DNA from: an uncultured Saprospiraceae bacterium | GTDB taxonomy: Bacteria; Bacteroidota; Bacteroidia; Chitinophagales; Saprospiraceae | Length of the DNA stretch: 33,741 bases | NCBI GenBank assembly: GCA_937929945.1 | Contig: CALFUK010000159.1 | Location: 1-33,741 of the forward strand | Direction: 5' to 3' | In this document: positions 1 through 7,799 of the stretch, in pieces | How the letters are laid out: each line of letters starts with the position of its first letter | How positions within the stretch are numbered: position 1 is the stretch's first letter | Translations under genes and position numbers: made by a program | The notes under the pieces: generated by a model | What the model was told of the DNA's origin: nothing | What the model saw: the letters and a program-made list of their open reading frames with translations, nothing else | The model's database searches: none

Positions 1-107
1 GGATAGCCTTGACCTAAGTTAATGGCTTCATGCTCCCTTGCCAAAGCTGACATAACTGTAAATATTGTCGTCTCTCCACCAGGGAGCTTAGATCTCAAAT
101 CAAGCAT
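1..107 (-). CDS. PLP-dependent aminotransferase, N-terminal fragment (runs off window)
   Basis: Reading the minus strand from the ATG at 107 gives 35 codons without a stop to the window edge. The peptide contains KLPGGETTIFTVMSALA followed by INLGQGYP. The pattern 'TTIFTVMSALA-x-E-x-x-AINL-x-QG-(F/Y)-P' is the characteristic N-terminus of class I/II aminotransferases of the methionine/kynurenine aminotransferase type (YbdL-like), where it forms the substrate-entrance segment. Only the first 5-10% of the protein is visible, so the PLP lysine cannot be checked. Such enzymes transaminate methionine or aromatic amino acids; with mtnA in the same window a role as the last step of methionine salvage (KMTB to methionine) is conceivable but is inference. 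Confidence 0.75.
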   Translation of the reverse strand, partial: MLDLRSKLPGGETTIFTVMSALAREHEAINLGQGY

Positions 108-113
108 AATGAG

Positions 114-121
114 CAAACATA
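114..121 (-). promoter_or_regulatory. Candidate -7 box TATGTTTG of the aminotransferase
   Basis: The minus strand reads TATGTTTG, an exact match to the Bacteroidetes -7 consensus TAnnTTTG. A TTG lies upstream with a 22-nt spacer (CAA at 144-146 on the plus strand), slightly longer than the usual 19-21. The box ends only seven bases before the ATG at 107, so the transcript would be leaderless or nearly so. Confidence 0.35.
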
Positions 122-240
122 ATCAATAGATCCTTGAATAGACACAATATAGAATGGCTTTTTTACCGAGCTATATCATTTTGCTTCTGACAATTTAGTC
201 TGATGAATTAAGGAACTAATTACTTCATCACCAAGCAATT

Positions 241-2457
241 CTAAATTCCTGTTAACTCTATAAATCCGTCATGAGAAGACAGAGCTTTAAAAAAGATATC
301 ATTCTGAAACGTATACCACAAAAATGGCATGCCTTGACGAAAAGCTAATCTTAGGGACGCCACTGCGTCATCATACTGACCTAAGGCTGTGAGCACTTTA
401 GCTCTATCATATGCTGACTTGCCAAAATCATATTTATAAGTTGAAGGTTCAAACGTTTTCAAGTATTGAGCAGCTCCCTCCAGCTGACCATTCATTGCGC
501 TGACAGCAAAGTAATCTGGCATGAACCAACTCCCAAATTTTTGGCCCCAAATCTCAGCATAATGAACTGCTGAATCAAGTCTATTTAGGTAGATGTACGA
601 GGTATACATATCCTGTTCGTAAGTCACCTCTTCCGTATGGGAATGCGAAAAAGCATTTAATTTTTGAGCATAATCAGATAATATTACATCATTATCCAAA
701 AGATAAGCTTCTTGGCAAATTGCCCAATTAAAAAAATTTTCATTGTTAGGATAAATCCAAACTACATCTTTGGATTGGTAAAATTCATATGCTCTATCCA
801 ATGCTACTTTATCATTCTGATGTACTAATGATCTCAAGTGTGTGATGATAATATCTGGATTTACGATGTCTTCTTTATGGGCCTCGATGTAATCGACAGC
901 AAGACTGTAATCCTTTAATCTAAAATAACTCTCAGCAATGACAGAGAATGAGATCTGAGCACTATAGCTATCTCCTAATACTCCAAGCTCAGGATATGAA
1001 TTATAGATCTCTATGACTCTTTCAGGATTATTAACCCTTAGGTTATACGACAAAACGTCTAACTCCTGCTGACCAAATTTTGTAAATATTTCATCGTAGA
1101 GTCTTGCTATTTTAGGCAAATCTCCATCAATATTCGCCGTTACGGCTTCCAGTCTTAATTGCTCAAATTCAGATAAATCAAAATTTTTCTCATTGATAAA
1201 ACGAATCATAGAATCCGCTGCCGCATAATTTTCCAAGTTAGAATACATGACTGCCAAAGACATATACGCTCTGTAAAATGTAGAATCAAGCGTCAATACT
1301 TCGTTTAAAATTTTCTCTGATTTCTCTGGTTCAGAAATCCAAACTTCATCCAGTTCCAAAAATTTTTTGTAAGCACTGAATTTTGGTGGATTAGTCCCTA
1401 TCCAGTTTTCACCTCCTAAAAACCAATAGCCCATTAACTTATCTTGTAGATCGTTTAAGATCGTGATGGGATCTGCTTTTTCGCCCTCCGCAACTACGGA
1501 ATTTAAGATTTCGCTTGGAGAAGTTGTATTGATGTTGGTATTGAGAGTCACCTGATCATTGATCGTGTAATATCGCCCATCGATTAAAATATCTACATCT
1601 GATTCTTCTACAAAAGCGGCTAAACTATTTTCTATATCGTTCATGACATTCTTGGATACATTCACAACCTTGGCTGCCTTATTTGTCAACAACACCTGTG
1701 TGATCCAATCGGAAGCCATCTTTCCTAAAACATCCACGCTCGCATCATTCGACTCATTGATTAATGGGAGTATAGCCACACGCTTGTTTAGTACGGGATT
1801 AGCATCTGCTTCTGTTCTATGATCAATAAAGTAGCTAAGGTATAGTGCCACTCCGATACCAACGATAGCAATCAATCCCGCTACTATATATTTATACTTC
1901 GTCCAGAATGATCTTTTTTCAAACTTACCCTTGACTTTTTTACGGTCTGGTATCACCAATCCTTCATTGCTTATGGCTAAGACTTCTAATGGGTCTTGTA
2001 TATTTTTAAAAAGATATTTCCCTAATGAAGTATAGGATACATTAGCTTGATTCTTAAGTTTGTCTTTAAGCTCCTTGGTGATTAAAATAGATCCAGGCAC
2101 GCCCATGGATTCTACTCTGGATGCTACATTGATGTCATTTCCGAAATAGTCATTTTCTCTATGATACACTTCTCCTACGTGCAAACCAATACGCAACGGT
2201 ACTACAGGATCTTGCCTGAATATTCTTTGCATTTCAATGGAACAATTGACCGCGTTAATCGCACTTGAGAATAAAACCAAACTTCCATCACCATACTGCT
2301 TCACTATCTCGCCATAATACTGAGAGGCATGTTTGTTCAGGGTCTCGCTGTATCGATTAAGGATTCTGATTGCTTTGGCCTCATCTTGCTGCATCATAGC
2401 TGTGTAGCCAGCAATGTCAGCAAAAAATATAGCAGCAAGACGACGATCGGAAGTCAT
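241..2457 (-). CDS. Class III adenylate/guanylate cyclase with transmembrane segment and TPR-like region
   Basis: The 738-residue protein starts with a class III nucleotide cyclase catalytic domain (about 5-165). Visible residues are F-A-D-I-A-G-Y-T with metal ligand D14, K53-x-x-x-D57-G with the second metal ligand, and N110-V-A-S-R114, so the active site looks complete and synthesis of cAMP or cGMP is plausible. A single transmembrane helix follows at about 189-211. The remaining ~520 residues start with a TolB/FlgO-like stretch (RVAILPLINES) and continue as helical repeats resembling TPRs. The order cyclase-TM-repeat region is a common Bacteroidota signalling architecture: a cytoplasmic cyclase with the sensor part across the membrane. 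It is divergent from the collagen-like gene at 2630, with 172 bp between. I chose the first ATG because the catalytic motif begins at residue 7. Confidence 0.88.
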   Translation of the reverse strand: MTSDRRLAAIFFADIAGYTAMMQQDEAKAIRILNRYSETLNKHASQYYGEIVKQYGDGSLVLFSSAINAVNCSIEMQRIFRQDPVVPLRIGLHVGEVYHRENDYFGNDINVASRVESMGVPGSILITKELKDKLKNQANVSYTSLGKYLFKNIQDPLEVLAISNEGLVIPDRKKVKGKFEKRSFWTKYKYIVAGLIAIVGIGVALYLSYFIDHRTEADANPVLNKRVAILPLINESNDASVDVLGKMASDWITQVLLTNKAAKVVNVSKNVMNDIENSLAAFVEESDVDILIDGRYYTINDQVTLNTNINTTSPSEILNSVVAEGEKADPITILNDLQDKLMGYWFLGGENWIGTNPPKFSAYKKFLELDEVWISEPEKSEKILNEVLTLDSTFYRAYMSLAVMYSNLENYAAADSMIRFINEKNFDLSEFEQLRLEAVTANIDGDLPKIARLYDEIFTKFGQQELDVLSYNLRVNNPERVIEIYNSYPELGVLGDSYSAQISFSVIAESYFRLKDYSLAVDYIEAHKEDIVNPDIIITHLRSLVHQNDKVALDRAYEFYQSKDVVWIYPNNENFFNWAICQEAYLLDNDVILSDYAQKLNAFSHSHTEEVTYEQDMYTSYIYLNRLDSAVHYAEIWGQKFGSWFMPDYFAVSAMNGQLEGAAQYLKTFEPSTYKYDFGKSAYDRAKVLTALGQYDDAVASLRLAFRQGMPFLWYTFQNDIFFKALSSHDGFIELTGI

Positions 2458-2562
2458 AGGATCGTCAATATCGAAAAAACAAATCGAATAGAAGTGTATT
2501 TACCTTCTGATTCTATTTGTTTTCCAACAGAATGTACTGCTCAAGTTTAAAAAAATGATTGA

Positions 2563-2578
2563 CTACATGAACATGTAG
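2563..2578. promoter_or_regulatory. Inverted repeat CTACATG-AA-CATGTAG, candidate operator
   Basis: Two perfect 7-bp arms separated by AA lie in the intergenic region between the minus-strand cyclase and the plus-strand collagen-like gene. The spacing fits a dimeric regulator acting on one or both divergent genes. No regulator gene is adjacent, and the assignment rests only on the symmetry and position. Confidence 0.4.
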
Positions 2579-2596
2579 TTTCCATTTAAATCCAAC

Positions 2597-2614
2597 TTAG
2601 ATATCTTTATCTAA
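2597..2614 (+). promoter_or_regulatory. Near-consensus -7 box inside a 6-bp dyad, upstream of first collagen-like gene
   Basis: TATCTTTA at 2602-2609 differs from TAnnTTTG only in the last base. It lies within the inverted repeat TTAGAT-N6-ATCTAA and 20 bp upstream of the ATG at 2630. A protein bound to this dyad would cover the promoter, so this is a plausible operator-promoter overlap. Unproven. Confidence 0.3.
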
Positions 2615-2629
2615 ACAAAAACAACCTCT

Positions 2630-3340
2630 ATGAAACAGTTTAATCTATTTATGTTATTTTTTTTATCATTCACCTCGCTGCACACTCAAATTGTTGGTAT
2701 AGAGAGTGATGGAAGTGGAGTCGTCTTTCCAAGAATGAGCTCCACAGATAGGCTAAACATTAATGTAGCTCCATCAGAAGACGGCCTACTTGTATATGAT
2801 TCTACGGAACATTACTTTTATTATTTCAGCAACTCCTTGGAGGGTTGGGTACCGCTTAAAGGCCAAGGATCTCCAGGAATAGAAGGACCAGAAGGGCCGA
2901 TCGGCAGAGCTGGCATTGGTCAGCAAGGACCTAAAGGTCTTGATGGTATTTCTTGCTGGGACAGCAATGCAAATCGCGAACAAGATCTTTTCGAAGATGT
3001 AAATAGAGATGGAATGTATGACTATCGTGATTGTGGGGTGTTAGGACCAAGAGGTATCATGGGCCCACAAGGTGACCAAGGCCCTGATGGAGACAGAGGT
3101 CCTGTAGGAGATGTAGGTCCTGCAGCAATATCATTCTCTGCTTCCATTCATACAGCTGATGCGGCAAATACCTCTGGATCTGAAAGTATCTTAGGCGTAT
3201 CTGCTACATCTGTATTTATCGAAAACATAGATCATGATGCAACTATAAATCCCTATTTTGATGGTACACAATGGGTACTGAAAACTCAAGACGGTTCTGA
3301 CTTCCCTACCCCATCAAGCTATAAGATTATCGCTTACTAA
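2630..3340 (+). CDS. Secreted collagen-like protein 1 with Cys-bracketed acidic loop
   Basis: The 236-residue protein has an N-terminal signal peptide (1-20). A short domain (about 21-78) with VVFPRMSSTDR and a Y/F-rich end is typical of Bacteroidota surface and adhesin proteins. Two blocks of Gly-X-Y collagen triplets (80-107 and 139-163) flank an insert that opens with CWDSN and closes with DGMYDYRDC, i.e. C109 to C135, with acidic residues spaced as in an EF-hand or dockerin-type calcium loop. The C-terminal ~70 residues are a non-repetitive cap. Paralogs at 3510 and 4544 share all these parts. There is no transmembrane segment, enzyme motif or sorting domain. A trimeric fibre-like surface or secreted protein is the likely role; the partner is unknown. 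Confidence 0.85.
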   Translation: MKQFNLFMLFFLSFTSLHTQIVGIESDGSGVVFPRMSSTDRLNINVAPSEDGLLVYDSTEHYFYYFSNSLEGWVPLKGQGSPGIEGPEGPIGRAGIGQQGPKGLDGISCWDSNANREQDLFEDVNRDGMYDYRDCGVLGPRGIMGPQGDQGPDGDRGPVGDVGPAAISFSASIHTADAANTSGSESILGVSATSVFIENIDHDATINPYFDGTQWVLKTQDGSDFPTPSSYKIIAY

Positions 3341-3509
3341 AGCTCACTGTTAACATCATCTGTGACTCGGACCAGATATATAAACACAACCATTCAGTTC
3401 TGAAAATTTAAACAACTGAAATGACTGTAAAGTAGATCAGGACAGCACATAAGTGGATGACTAATCCTATTTATTTGCTGATTGTCATTTCACTATAAAC
3501 ATTAAATCT
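3341..3509 (+). repeat. 94-nt leader repeat array A (partial unit + one full unit)
   Basis: A partial unit ends with CATTCAGTTC (3391-3400) and AAAATTTAAACA. It is followed by a full unit from CTGAAA (3416) to 3509, exactly 94 nt, which ends at the ATGAAA start of the second collagen-like gene. It shares with arrays at 4261 and 9195 the segments TAGATC/TAGATAG, AAGYGGATGA, TATTTGCTGA, GTCATTTC and an A-rich tail. In this copy the unit-initial ATGAAA has become CTGAAA and the central stem is weak, so it is a diverged copy. Confidence 0.7.
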
Positions 3510-4253
3510 ATGAAAACAATAACCTTTCAAAAATTCATCATTTCTATTAGTATACTTCTAACATCAATGACTACATGGGCACAATTGGACTTAGTCAACA
3601 TCGAAAGTCACAATAAAGGTGTCCTTCTGCCTCGCATGAGTACTGCAGATAGAACTAACATCAATGCCAGTGAAGGCATGGTGATATTTAATATAGACAC
3701 TCAGCTATTTAATTACCATGACGGCACTAGCTGGAAAGAACTGATAGGTACGGGAGGCCCTTATGGTTCTGAAGGGCCACAAGGTGATCCTGGACAAGAC
3801 GTATTAGGTCCTAATGGAGAAAGTGGGTTTAATGGCCTAAAATGTTGGGATAAGAATGGTGATGAAATCTTTACTCCCGATGAGGACACAGACGGGAATG
3901 GCGATTTTAACGTACATGACTGCATTGTCCTTATTGGTCCTAAAGGCGAAACAGGGAGTGATGGTCCTCAAGGAAGTCCCTCTTTCGAAATGGGCCCTGA
4001 TGGTCCTGTGTCAGCTCAGGTCTTTTCCAAACAGGTGCCTAATAATAGCACCAGCTGCTTGGAATTTGATGAAGATCAGCTGAATGGCAGATCAGATGTC
4101 ATCCTACTGCATCAATCTCGACAACAAGGAGGCTTTACTGCAATACCAGAAAGCACCCTTACATATCAAGATGACAAATGGAATGTCTGTGCAAAATCAG
4201 GCAATCTTCAGATATTTTCATTTTACGACATTCTAATTCTTGGAAACTTATAA
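3510..4253 (+). CDS. Secreted collagen-like protein 2 with Cys-bracketed acidic loop
   Basis: This 247-residue paralog has a signal peptide (1-25) and the same N-terminal domain with VLLPRMSTADR. Gly-X-Y triplets at about 82-109 and 143-168 are interrupted by the C112-C138 insert, which starts CWDKNGD and ends NGDFNVHDC. D/N residues at alternating positions again suggest Ca2+ binding, and the two cysteines could form a disulfide after export. The C-terminal cap (170-247) is unrelated in detail to that of protein 1 and carries two additional cysteines. The start codon directly follows a 94-nt leader repeat. Triplets are less regular and proline-poorer than in animal collagen, as in other bacterial collagen-like proteins. 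Confidence 0.85.
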   Translation: MKTITFQKFIISISILLTSMTTWAQLDLVNIESHNKGVLLPRMSTADRTNINASEGMVIFNIDTQLFNYHDGTSWKELIGTGGPYGSEGPQGDPGQDVLGPNGESGFNGLKCWDKNGDEIFTPDEDTDGNGDFNVHDCIVLIGPKGETGSDGPQGSPSFEMGPDGPVSAQVFSKQVPNNSTSCLEFDEDQLNGRSDVILLHQSRQQGGFTAIPESTLTYQDDKWNVCAKSGNLQIFSFYDILILGNL

Positions 4254-4260
4254 TCATTCA

Positions 4261-4543
4261 CAACGAATCATCTGTGCGCAGAAACTACTATACCGGTGCG
4301 AATGTTCAAATTTAGTTTTCTGCTGACGGTCATTTCGCTCTAAAAATTAAACTGATGAAACGTCTATGACGTAGATAGTTAAGACACCCAAGCGGATGAT
4401 TAAACTTAGCTATTTGCTTACAGGCATTCAGTTCCAAAATTTAAACATATGAAACGTCTATGACGTAGATAGTTAAGACACCCAAGTGGATGAGTAAACT
4501 TAGCTATTTGCTTACAGGCATTTCGCCCTGAAATTTTAAACAT
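4261..4543 (+). repeat. 94-nt leader repeat array B (three units)
   Basis: Units are 4261-4354 (diverged), 4355-4448 (94 nt) and 4449-4543 (95 nt). The last two differ at only two positions in their first 73 bases. Both begin ATGAAACGTCTATGA, i.e. a start codon, three codons and a stop (M-K-R-L). Both contain the hairpin ACGTC-TAT-GACGT, the long-range stem GATAGTTAAG (4374-4383) with CTTAGCTATT (4405-4414), and an A-rich tail AAATTTAAACAT. The array ends exactly at the ATGAAA start of the third collagen-like gene. The first unit keeps the central stem with different bases (GCAGAAACTA at 4278-4287, TAGTTTTCTGC at 4313-4323). Confidence 0.9.
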
Positions 4544-5287
4544 ATGAAATATTACATAGCATTATTAATTATCTTCTTCTCTCAAGTCTGCTCGACTCAA
4601 TCCAATGCGATCCTCGAAATCGAAAGTAATAATCAAGCATTCGAACTTCCCATTTTATCTGAATCGGAAAGATTGGCTATGGATATCAGTGCATTTACTG
4701 ATCAAGAAGGTCTACTTGTATTTGACAAAACAAATAACTATATCTACTACTATAACAGCTTCATCCAAGACTGGGCTGCGATGGGTGATGCCAATGCAGA
4801 TAGTCCCATCGGACCTCCAGGTCCAATAGGCATGGCTGGCATGGGTCAGCAAGGACCTGTAGGCACACCGGGCATTCACTGCTGGGATGTGAATGGAAAT
4901 GGCATAAGTGAAGACATCGAAAATGTGACAGGTGGTCTATTTGATGGCCGCGACTGTCAAAATCCTAACGGAGCACCAGTGGGTCTTCAAGGTGATAAAG
5001 GTCCTCTTGGTCCTCCTGGCCCATCTGGACCTAAAGGTAATGCTGGTGGAGCTGGAGTCGTGTATGAGCTTCTATCCCACACAGTCAATTCCGATATCAG
5101 TTCTTCTTTTTTATTTTCAGCTAATGACCCTAATGAGAGAATCTTCGTCCAAGGTCTGGGTAATGCTCTCCCAGCCAATATATATTTAACGAATGATAAT
5201 CGATGGTTTCTGACGGCCAAAAAACCGGGTGTAGAAAACCTGACAGCTGGCTCAATCTATCAGATCATAAGAGTTCCAGCGCCATGA
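4544..5287 (+). CDS. Secreted collagen-like protein 3 with Cys-bracketed acidic loop
   Basis: This 247-residue third paralog has a signal peptide (1-19) and an N-terminal domain containing ELPILSESERLAMD, a degenerate version of the (L/F)PRM motif. Gly-X-Y blocks at about 90-110 and 148-170 have the clearest collagen composition of the three (GPPGPIG, GPLGPPGPSGPKG). The insert runs from C113 (CWDVNGNG) to C138 (GLFDGRDC) and is shorter in acidic residues than in its paralogs. The cap ends YQIIRVPAP, resembling the SYKIIAY end of protein 1. The gene is convergent with the DinB-like gene, 8 bp away. It likely arose by tandem duplication together with the leader repeat. Confidence 0.85.
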   Translation: MKYYIALLIIFFSQVCSTQSNAILEIESNNQAFELPILSESERLAMDISAFTDQEGLLVFDKTNNYIYYYNSFIQDWAAMGDANADSPIGPPGPIGMAGMGQQGPVGTPGIHCWDVNGNGISEDIENVTGGLFDGRDCQNPNGAPVGLQGDKGPLGPPGPSGPKGNAGGAGVVYELLSHTVNSDISSSFLFSANDPNERIFVQGLGNALPANIYLTNDNRWFLTAKKPGVENLTAGSIYQIIRVPAP

Positions 5288-5295
5288 CACTTGGC

Positions 5296-5913
5296 TTATT
5301 CGGCTGTTTTACCAGAGAATACACTCACTCCTGGGTGCATTGGATTACCAGCTGATCTTCTGTAGCTCACAATCTGGCCGACGTGGTAAATTGCATCTGC
5401 AAGAGGACCATTCATCAGATTCCATAGCGGGACTTCTGATTGATTTTCACCTCTCTGAAAGATGATCTTATGATTGCTTAAGTCATCCGCAGCTCTAAAG
5501 GCATCACTGGCGTTTTTGATGTTATGCAAAGTCATCTTACGCAGCTCTTCGAAGCCTACATCTGGCATATTGAGGGGTCTGACATTAGGCTCTTGTATAG
5601 CTGTATTTAAGATCATCAGAGAGAGTCCATATAAATGATCTAAGGTCTGCTTAGCCGATCTACCATTGTTTCCAGGCAGCCAGGCGATGTCGTCGGGCCT
5701 CAGGTCTTTCGTCGCCCAGTAATATCTATAACCCAAGCCATCGATGGTTCTGGACAGGACCGATCCTGGAGTGATCGTTTCTGGTGCGGCATGTATTTCG
5801 TGATAAGGTAATGCTGGCATAGTAGAACTATCTATGGTCACAGTCGCTTCTTGCGCTGTAACGCATCCAAAAATGGATAAAAAAGTAAATACAATCAGGT
5901 ATATAGGATTCAT
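5296..5913 (-). CDS. Secreted DinB-superfamily protein
   Basis: The open frame begins at 5922, but I prefer the ATG at 5913. It gives a clean signal peptide (MNPIYLIVFTFLSIFGCVTA) and a -7 box ends at 5934, too close to the first ATG. After the signal the ~180-residue mature part resembles the DinB four-helix fold: a HEIHAAP start, a KQTLDHLYGLSL helix with a histidine, and near the end the conserved DAIYHVGQIVSYRR helix whose histidine is a metal ligand in this superfamily. Related exported proteins are common next to outer-membrane and sulfur-compound genes in Bacteroidota, but the substrate is unknown. Function beyond the fold cannot be assigned. Confidence 0.7.
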   Translation of the reverse strand: MNPIYLIVFTFLSIFGCVTAQEATVTIDSSTMPALPYHEIHAAPETITPGSVLSRTIDGLGYRYYWATKDLRPDDIAWLPGNNGRSAKQTLDHLYGLSLMILNTAIQEPNVRPLNMPDVGFEELRKMTLHNIKNASDAFRAADDLSNHKIIFQRGENQSEVPLWNLMNGPLADAIYHVGQIVSYRRSAGNPMHPGVSVFSGKTAE

Positions 5914-5933
5914 AGCAGTCATATGAGTGATCC

Positions 5934-5941
5934 CAAAGATA
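5934..5941 (-). promoter_or_regulatory. -7 box TATCTTTG for the DinB-like gene
   Basis: The minus strand reads TATCTTTG, an exact TAnnTTTG match, 21 bp before the ATG at 5913. No good -33 TTTG is present at the standard distance. It supports the shorter of the two possible start codons. Confidence 0.4.
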
Positions 5942-6040
5942 TCAATTATGTGCTTGCTTCAGCTCTCTTACGTATAACTAAACCAAAAGATTATTGCTCT
6001 CTAATCGACAAATAGTAGAGTTAGATCGTTACAGAGCTGT

Positions 6041-6048
6041 TATATTTG
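6041..6048 (+). promoter_or_regulatory. -7 box TATATTTG for the arylsulfotransferase-like gene
   Basis: An exact TAnnTTTG match lies 20 bp before the TTG start at 6069. The -33 region has only TTAG at 6021. The short remaining leader is A/T-rich, as elsewhere in the window. Confidence 0.5.
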
Positions 6049-6068
6049 TTGGTATAAAATAATCTAAA

Positions 6069-7745
6069 TTGAAAAGACTATTCGTCGCCGTATTTCTACT
6101 GATACAGATAGGAGCTACAAGCCAAAACACACTCGGCCTCCTCACGTATGAGCCAGCTAAAAGCTATGATGGACTGAATCTCATCTACCCCCATAATCAA
6201 TCCACAGTCTACCTGCTAAATAACTGTGGCGCCATCGTACACAGCTGGGTGGGAGAAGAAGGATTCAGACCAGGAAATACGGCATACCTCTTAGATGACG
6301 GAAGATTAATCAAGACTGTCCGATCAGCGTCGGTAGCCCAAGACCCCATATGGGCACCTGGTGGCGGTGCATCCATAGAAATACGCAGTTGGGATAATGA
6401 ATTAGAGTGGAGCTATACCCTTAATGATAGCATGGCGCGACTGCACCATGATATAGCTGTCATTCCGCAAGATGACGGCATACACATCTTAGCCTTAGCA
6501 TGGGAGAAAAAAGGAATAGAAGAACTAGTAGCTGTCGGTCGGGATACAACAGTCTTGGAAAGAGAAGAACTTTGGCCAGACTACATCTTCGAAATCGATC
6601 CTAGCACAGAAGAAATCGTCTGGGAATGGCATGCGTGGGACCATCTCATTCAGGATTTCGATAGTACCGCAGCTAATTTTGGCTCTGTCGCTGATCACCC
6701 CAATAAGATTGATATCAATTACGATTTTGATGGCTCAGGTGATGCCGACTGGATGCACAGTAATGCTATCGATTTCGATCCGATCAACAATCAGATTTTG
6801 CTGAGTGTCCCTAATTTTCACGAGATCTGGATTATTGATCATAGCACGAGCACTGAGCAGGCGGCCTCGGATCGAGGAGGTCTAAGCCAGAGAGGTGGCG
6901 ACTTGATGTATCGATGGGGTAATCCTGCGGCTTATGCTTCTGGAGATGCCGAAGATCAAGACCTTTTCTACCAGCATGACGCTCATTTCATCAGAGACTT
7001 TGTCTCGCCTATTGACCCAAACTATGGTAAGATAGCGCTCTTCAATAATCGAGTGGGAAGTGATTACTCCACTGTGAATATTTTGGACCCTAAGTTCGAC
7101 ATGTATGATTGGGCCTTTATTCAAGGAGGTAATCTATATGAACCCCAGGCATTTGATCTTGAAAAAGTGCACCCCATCGACTCAAGCCTGATGTGGTCCA
7201 CTGGTCTATCCAGCGTACAGCTACTGCCTAACAGTAACTTATTAATCTGCGTGGGTCGCTTCGGATACAGCTATGAAATGACGCCTGACAATGAGATCGT
7301 CTGGGAGTACATCACTCCGCTGAGAGGCGGCGCCGCTCTACCACAGGGAGATACCAGCCTGACAATCAATAACAATCTGACATTTCGGACAAAACGATAT
7401 CCCTTAGAATATGCCGCATTTACAGATCGGGATCTGTCAGAAAAAGGATGGATCGAAACCAATGAAGACGAATCCTTCTGCGCATCCATAGTCCCTGTAG
7501 AGGACCTATATGAGACTTATGGACTGACTATGTTTCCCAACCCAGCAGATCAGATGCTCACCCTATCGTGGGAAGCAGGTATTTATGTAGATGTCGAAAT
7601 ATTTGGCATGTCAGGCAGACCCGTCTTGCAGGAGATGAAGCTGACGGGAGGGAGAAAATACATCGATACCAGAGAGTGGCCTGAGGGCGTGTACATCATC
7701 AGAATCAATCGACAAGAGTCTGGTCGTTTCGTCGTGACTCACTGA
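6069..7745 (+). CDS. Arylsulfotransferase (ASST)-family secreted protein with type IX sorting domain
   Basis: The frame opens with a TTG codon giving MKRLFVAVFLLIQIGATSQ, a good signal peptide; there is no ATG before it. The body (about 20-470) has the repeated blades of the aryl-sulfate sulfotransferase propeller. Conserved histidines lie in RLHHDIAVIP (126-127), DADWMHSNAIDFDP (230) and YQHDAHFI (303, 306), followed by RWGNP and VQLLPNSNLL. Family members transfer sulfate between phenolic compounds via a sulfo-histidine; which histidine is used here I cannot tell. Residues 485-558 (MFPNPADQMLTLS ... GVYIIRI) form a Por/type IX C-terminal sorting domain, so the protein should cross the outer membrane and be surface-attached or released. 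Many proteins with this fold are poorly characterised, so the activity is tentative. Confidence 0.82.
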   Translation: MKRLFVAVFLLIQIGATSQNTLGLLTYEPAKSYDGLNLIYPHNQSTVYLLNNCGAIVHSWVGEEGFRPGNTAYLLDDGRLIKTVRSASVAQDPIWAPGGGASIEIRSWDNELEWSYTLNDSMARLHHDIAVIPQDDGIHILALAWEKKGIEELVAVGRDTTVLEREELWPDYIFEIDPSTEEIVWEWHAWDHLIQDFDSTAANFGSVADHPNKIDINYDFDGSGDADWMHSNAIDFDPINNQILLSVPNFHEIWIIDHSTSTEQAASDRGGLSQRGGDLMYRWGNPAAYASGDAEDQDLFYQHDAHFIRDFVSPIDPNYGKIALFNNRVGSDYSTVNILDPKFDMYDWAFIQGGNLYEPQAFDLEKVHPIDSSLMWSTGLSSVQLLPNSNLLICVGRFGYSYEMTPDNEIVWEYITPLRGGAALPQGDTSLTINNNLTFRTKRYPLEYAAFTDRDLSEKGWIETNEDESFCASIVPVEDLYETYGLTMFPNPADQMLTLSWEAGIYVDVEIFGMSGRPVLQEMKLTGGRKYIDTREWPEGVYIIRINRQESGRFVVTH

Positions 7746-7766
7746 TATACTCTGCAGGCAGTATAT
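7745..7766. other. Small hairpin directly after the arylsulfotransferase stop codon
   Basis: ATATACT (7745-7751) pairs with AGTATAT (7760-7766) around an 8-base GC-rich loop. There is no T-tract behind it, so it is not a convincing intrinsic terminator; it may stabilise the 3' end or be chance. Confidence 0.25.
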
Positions 7767-7799
7767 TAGCGCTGGAGACCATAAATATCCACAGTCAAA

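Noticed and set aside
4261-4543. CRISPR array
   Set aside because: The 94-nt units are contiguous and diverged, with no unique spacers between short identical repeats, and no cas gene is near.
2630-5287. Diversity-generating retroelement acting on the collagen-like proteins
   Set aside because: No reverse transcriptase or template repeat with adenine-biased changes is seen; the C-terminal caps differ throughout.
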